Shown piece by piece: positions 59,065 through 64,000 of a stretch of DNA of 64,000 nt; the stretch's first letter is position 1, and every line of letters begins with the position of its first letter. Source of the stretch: Prunus persica (lineage: Eukaryota > Streptophyta > Magnoliopsida > Rosales > Rosaceae); NCBI RefSeq assembly GCF_000346465.2, contig NC_034009.1:2571399-2635398 (forward strand), read 5' to 3'. The notes under the pieces were generated by a model that searched no databases, had not been told where the DNA came from, and saw nothing but the letters and a program-made list of their open reading frames with translations. The translations under genes were made by a program, and so were the position numbers.

Positions 59065-59264
59065 GGGAGCATTTTGCTCATTACTTTAATTCAAAGTTTA
59101 TGCTCATTACGTTTTTCAATACTTGACACGTGTTTATAAGCATAACTTTAGTTATAAAAATCAAAGTAAAAAGTTAACTATGATTATACATATGGATACG
59201 TGTCAAGTATTAAAAAGGGTGGTGCATATACCTTAAGTTAAAATAGTGAACAAAAATATTTCCC
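59065..59264. mobile_element. Palindromic MITE, Mutator-like, copy 2 (200 bp)
   Basis: Same family as 51590-51793 (TTTGCTCATTACTTTAA, CAATACTTGACACGTGT and GCATAACTTTAGTTA on the left, mirrored on the right). It is flanked by TAAAATCGT (59056-59064) and TAAAATTGT (59265-59273), a 9-bp duplication with one mismatch. It is more diverged than copy 1, hence probably older. Confidence 0.82.
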
Positions 59265-61353
59265 TAAAATTGTGGGTTGGTGGAAAATGGAAAATATTTA
59301 CCTTGTTTCATTTCATGACGGAGACCTAAAAAAGGAATGATCCCAAAAGGGAATTTTCCTAGAAGCTCCATCCATGTACATGAAAACATTTCAAAGATGC
59401 TTAACTGGGGCTACCTCAAATATTATCTTTTACTGCAGCTGACTTGTCTCTTTCCTTTTCTTGTATCCATTCTTTCCGGAGGACTTTCAAAGTTGAACCA
59501 AAAAAAAAGTATCCTAGTTTTGATGACTTTGAAACATGACAACAGGGATGAGGTTTCAAGGGGGCGTGCATCTAGACCTTTCAAACATCAATTTCCTAAT
59601 GCCGACTGATGAGATAAAAGTTTTGTGCATTTGGGATAATAATTTTTTATTTATTTTTGTATATATATATATATCACAATCACCAAACAAGTCCCAAGGA
59701 GAAAATTTAACCCAACTTGTTGCTTCATACAAAAAAGGTCATTCTCATTCGGGTGCTGATGAGCTTGGGCAGAGTGAGCACGTCCAGATAGCAGCAAAAT
59801 AGGATTTTGGCTAATCATTTCACATGAATCCTGATGTTTTATACAAATAGGAGAGACGTGAAGAAAACCTACCTAGGCTACCTAAGCTAGCTACCTAAAC
59901 CACAGTCAAACAATTAGTCCCCTATTTCTTACTTTCTTTCTGTGTGTTCATAAAATGTATGTGTTCAATCTTGTCCCATCCTTTGGTTTTTTCCGAAAAC
60001 TTTGTTAAATAAAATAAAAAAAAATATAAAAAAAATCTGACTAAGTGCTTTCAAAAAGTTGCCAAAGAAAATTGACCACCGCTTTTTTTGTTTTTCTTTT
60101 TTTTTTTGTTTTAAAAGTTATGATTCAGAATTTTAGTGGTTGTGTCAAATCAGCTTAAAATTTAGCTTACGTGTGTGAGCCTCTCGTATATATTTAAGAG
60201 TATCAAACACAACAAATCAAGGCGAATAAAGTCTGAACACAATTATACATATGCAATGCAAAATAAAGATAAAATGAAACATATATCTTAAAATGTAATC
60301 TAGTTTAGAAATGAAATATGCAATGCAAAATGAAGATAAAATAAAACATACGTCTTAAAATGTAATCTAGTCTGAAAATGAAGAGTAGAATCTCACTTAA
60401 TTAACATCTATAGCTCACCATTGAGCAATGAGTACTAAGGCTACAACTATTTTTCCACATCCATGAGTCCATGACCTTGTGAGTCTAGTTTCTAGGGGTC
60501 ATTTTCTTTGACATGGAAAATCGAAGTCCACTTACACCAAATGGGTCAAGTTTTAAGTTAGTGATGGATTGGTATGAGTGGAAACCGTAGCCAAGTGAAC
60601 CACGGGTGATTTGCTCTTGTTATTGCAATTTAGTGATCTAATCTTCTTCTTCCCTAATAAGTGAAATTGATGATAAAGTGACAAGTAATAATATAAAACG
60701 TATTGCTCAAGTTTTATTTGTAAATCCAAAGCCATAAGACCCTTGACTTCTTTTTTCCACCCTCATTTCCTCGAACATTCACAAAACCATGACCTCTTTC
60801 TTCCCAAATAAATTTTTTGGGCTCCAAGCCATCCAAGCAATGTCAAATATTTTTTTTATTTCTTTAAAATCCTAGTTGACAGCTTTGAAAGCGAAAATAC
60901 GTGGGAAATCCAACGGTGGTCCTTGAAGTGGTAAAAAATTGAACTCACTATCTCCAACGGCCATTCAACTACCACGCAGTCTGTGAATTGTGCCATTCAG
61001 AGGAATCCACATGCTGACACGCGGGCAAGCTCCTATGCGACAAATGGACACTGATATCATAAGCTGCTGAGGTCACCACAAGTTTCTCTCTGACCTGGCC
61101 GCCATGCTTCAATTGACCCATGTGTTAAAATTCATCCCAACTTGCGTAGGATCCCACAATAAATACAATAATACACCAAAACAAATAAAATATAGCCAAC
61201 CACATCTTATATTTTAATATGATTCACCTGGCTACTTTTACCTTTTCACCCTCATAATTTTTACCCACTCTCTTTCGTTGGGTCATTTTTAACTTGGGGG
61301 CCCAATTGGCCCCTACTGGTCCACATTGGTCCTGTGGGACCCATTGGAATTGG
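59265..61353. other. Spacer and promoter region of ERF1
   Basis: No coding sequence is supported. A duplicated phrase (ATATGCAATGCAAAAT..AAGATAAAAT, about 60249-60275 and 60318-60345) is present. The part just before 61353 should contain the ERF1 regulatory region. I saw no exact GCC box (AGCCGCC). Confidence 0.45.
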
Positions 61354-61361
61354 GTATAAAA
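61354..61361 (+). promoter_or_regulatory. TATA box of ERF1
   Basis: GTATAAAA about 105 bp upstream of the ATG at 61465, the only good TATA in the immediate upstream region. Confidence 0.7.
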
Positions 61362-61464
61362 ATGGGAGGAGGCCCCGAGTCTTAGCTTAACCACAACGTG
61401 TAGCCACACTTGCACAAACACAATATTCCAAGAAGAAAACAGAGACACCACCTCAATTCTTCAA

Positions 61465-62163
61465 ATGAATTACTCAATCTTCCACTCCCCAATTTCCGAT
61501 TTGTCACCTGAATCTTCATTCGGATCATCATTTTCTTGGGATGATCACAAATTTGGCAACAACTCACTTCCCTTCAACGAAAACGACTCCGAAGAAATGC
61601 TTCTCTATGGCCTAATTTCCAACGCCACCCAGGAAATAACATCAAGAGAAACAGAGACACTCTCTGTTTCTGCAAACCCAATCAAGGAAGAGGAAGTGAG
61701 CTCCACGTCCGACTCGGAGAACCCGAAAAGGGAAAAGTCGTACAGAGGGGTGAGGAGGCGGCCATGGGGCAAGTTTGCTGCTGAAATTAGAGACTCCACC
61801 AGGCACGGCATAAGGGTGTGGCTAGGCACATTTGACAGTGCCGAAGCTGCAGCCTTGGCCTATGATCAGGCCGCCTTTTCGATGCGTGGCTCCGCGGCGA
61901 TTCTCAACTTTCCGGTGGAGAGAGTCCGAGAATCGCTTAAAGAAATCAACTATGTCGCTTCGGATTTGAACGGGGGCTCGCCGGTTGTGGCGCTCAAAAG
62001 AAAGCACTCCATGAGAAGGAAAATCGGGAACAAGAAGAGCAAAGTGGAGAGAGACGTGAGGATAGAAAATGTGGTGGTGTTTGAAGATTTAGGCGCAGAT
62101 TACTTGGAAGAATTGTTAAATTCATCTGAGAGCACATGTGCCACTGCCACACCTAATCGTTGA
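61465..62163 (+). CDS. ERF1B: Ethylene-responsive factor 1 (ERF1/ERF1B orthologue), group IXc
   Basis: An intronless gene of 232 aa. The N-terminal block [18 protein letters not shown] (34-51) is characteristic of ERF1. The AP2 domain is at 93-150 ([44 protein letters not shown]). After it come [15 protein letters not shown], a basic stretch likely to include the nuclear signal, and the C-terminal acidic motif [16 protein letters not shown]. In Arabidopsis, ERF1 is a direct target of EIN3, integrates ethylene and jasmonate, and binds GCC boxes of PDF1.2 and related defence genes. The same role is inferred. It is the largest of the three ERFs in this cluster. Confidence 0.95.
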   Translation: MNYSIFHSPISDLSPESSFGSSFSWDDHKFGNNSLPFNENDSEEMLLYGLISNATQEITSRETETLSVSANPIKEEEVSSTSDSENPKREKSYRGVRRRPWGKFAAEIRDSTRHGIRVWLGTFDSAEAAALAYDQAAFSMRGSAAILNFPVERVRESLKEINYVASDLNGGSPVVALKRKHSMRRKIGNKKSKVERDVRIENVVVFEDLGADYLEELLNSSESTCATATPNR

Positions 62164-64000
62164 TTCAAAAACATTAATTCAACTTTCTTGTGTTCTTCTT
62201 TTTTTTTTTTTGGTGGTAATTATATGAACCATCATCACTTTGAAATCTTTGATCTGTCTCTTCTCCAATATTTTCTTTTTTCTGTGAAGTTGCAAAAAAA
62301 GGATAAGGAGTTACGTATTTATGTATCCTGGTGTCTCATTTGTGGCGCTCAATTAATTGATCCTTAAGGTGATTAGATTTAATATTCTACTAGTCAACTA
62401 ATATAGCTGGTCACTCTTATCATACACAAAATGACATTGCCACATGCACGCGTGCTGTACGAACTCCAAGTTAAATCACACTTAATAGTAGTACTTCAAT
62501 CCTCACATCTTTTTGCGTTTGGCTGGTTTTCCATGATCGGGAGATTCTTATAGTTGTCGTCATGCATTGCGTTAGACTCTTATACATAACGTATAATATT
62601 TAAATTATGTGTGCATTCTGTGTGCGCGTATAATGCATTAGTTAGACTTTTACGTATCGTGCGTGAAACTTGAATACATACCACTCACATAAACAAGAAG
62701 TTTTCTTTCTTCGACGAGGCTACAAAATTAATATTTTCCTTAATAGAATATCATATACATTGGTTGATGAGCAAGGAGTGTGAATATTGTTATTATTATC
62801 CTCCAATGCCAAAGGGGCCAGGCTATCAAAATATCAAGGATGTATACATATGATATGGCCCACGAGCCATGACCAAAGAGCTGCAACTTGCTTGGTTAGT
62901 CCTCAGTTTCAATCGAATTATTTTTGGTTTTTAATGGCAGTTTTGTCTTTAAGCACTAAGCACTAGTAAGTGTGGACACCTGTATAAACCTAATCAAGCA
63001 ATTAGCTCGAGCATTATGCAAATCATATCAACTAATTAAAGCTTAATTATATCTCCAAGTAAGTAGTTGTGTGGAGAAGGAGAAGAAGAAGACAAAACTG
63101 CCATTAAAAACCCAAACTTGAACCACTTTGAACACTGTTTTGGTCCAATTTCAAAGCAAAGAAGCTTCTGCGAGCAATTCAGTCTTAGTAATTTGGGTGG
63201 ACAATATCTGCTACTTGCGACTTATCTAATTCATTCATCCTCGCATATAATAATACACAGATTTAATTCATTTGAATATATATTATCTTCACGTGGGATC
63301 TAATTTGGTTCTATAAAACTATCATAAATTGTGACCCTCCTTCCTCCGCTTCTTTTTAAAATATTTTTCTGTGGACCACATGATTTGTTTTCAATATCAC
63401 GTATAAACTTTATTTTTATCATTATATCAATATTTAAAAAAGGTTACAAATTCGAATTCTCTTTTCTTTTCAATAGAAACGAATACCGCTATCATATTGT
63501 TAGCCACATACTATGGTAATTGGTGCGATAAAATATGTATCACTATAATTACATGATCATGCAACGGCTTAAGCGGTTTAGTATTCTGTCTATGTCCACA
63601 GAGAGTACTTAATATTTAAACACAACTAACTAATGATAATCCATGGGCTGGCAGTACATGAATATTAATCTTTAATTAATTTTTATTTGACATTATCCAT
63701 TCACAAAAGACGCTAGTAGCAATATTGTAATTCGCATGAATGTTGATAACCATAAATTTTGTCACGTGATTCTCAATTGCAACCGGTAAAATTGAGGGTC
63801 AAAGTCCTGGCAGTCAAAATCCAACCAAGTCATTCAAGCCGCTTCCACGTCCTCTAGGAAACCTAATTAAGCATAATATTCAATGGAAAATCATGATTAG
63901 AATTTGATTAAGTGAGTTGTTTTAGTACGTATGATATGGTTAGCTCAACTTGGCCACCTTTCAAGAACAGAGGTAATGGGAATATTAGAAATTCGATCAG
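62164..64000. other. 3' flank of ERF1 and spacer to the window end
   Basis: Probably includes the ERF1 3' untranslated region. The remainder is AT-rich with no supported gene. The next gene lies beyond the window. Confidence 0.45.

Noticed and set aside
63067..63519. Two open frames near the window end
   Set aside because: Low complexity and AT-rich, no domain, no splice support.
1..64000. CRISPR arrays, operons, phage or plasmid features
   Set aside because: All recognised genes are plant nuclear genes with introns or plant transcription-factor families; none of the repeats has CRISPR spacing.

Overview
The window is eudicot plant nuclear DNA. It shows spliced genes with short GT-AG introns, AT-rich spacers, many small transposons and plant-specific families (AP2/ERF, ATL RING-H2, CASP-like, WAT1/UMAMIT). 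The species cannot be fixed from the sequence; a rosid is my guess. There are no operons, CRISPR arrays or phage features. One 100-N assembly gap lies at 4613-4712.

Left part (1-11 kb): a decayed LINE with a poly(A) tail ends about 170 bp before the first of two intact tandem 2-oxoglutarate/Fe(II) dioxygenases of the ACC-oxidase-homolog type (2361-4030 and 6118-7736). Two further fragments of this family, at about 2197 and 8395, show that the array was once longer. A three-exon CASP-like gene (CASPL5B type) follows at 10025-10947.

11-24 kb: a region built by tandem duplication of a WAT1-related (UMAMIT/EamA) transporter. It holds one intact seven-exon copy (17694-19904), one multiply broken copy (about 21205-23900) that carries a hAT element inside an exon, and an orphan copy of the gene's 3' flank next to the CASP-like gene. 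That orphan flank is split by a nested insertion: a roughly 4.1-kb PIF/Harbinger transposon with both its genes present but broken, inside an older element.

24-37 kb, all on the minus strand: a subgroup IVc bHLH factor of the bHLH34/bHLH104 type (iron-deficiency signalling), the mitochondrial electron-transfer flavoprotein beta subunit, and an ATL16-type RING-H2 ubiquitin ligase.

45-64 kb: three intronless group IXc ERF genes spread over 17 kb, two small EDLL-motif ERFs (ERF095/096/098 type) and one ERF1 orthologue (ethylene/jasmonate defence regulator). The spacers contain many MITEs, several with recognisable target-site duplications.

The gene content matches, from memory, two Arabidopsis blocks combined: At3g23200-At3g23240 (CASP-like, bHLH34, ERF095, ERF098, ERF1) and At5g43410-At5g43450 (ERF096, ATL16, ETF-beta, two ACC-oxidase homologs). 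The window therefore looks like the unfractionated ancestral arrangement. I found no wholly new system. The most unusual signals are three independent GC-AG introns in three neighbouring genes, the nested transposon dated by its own paralogous empty site, and the conserved ERF cluster.
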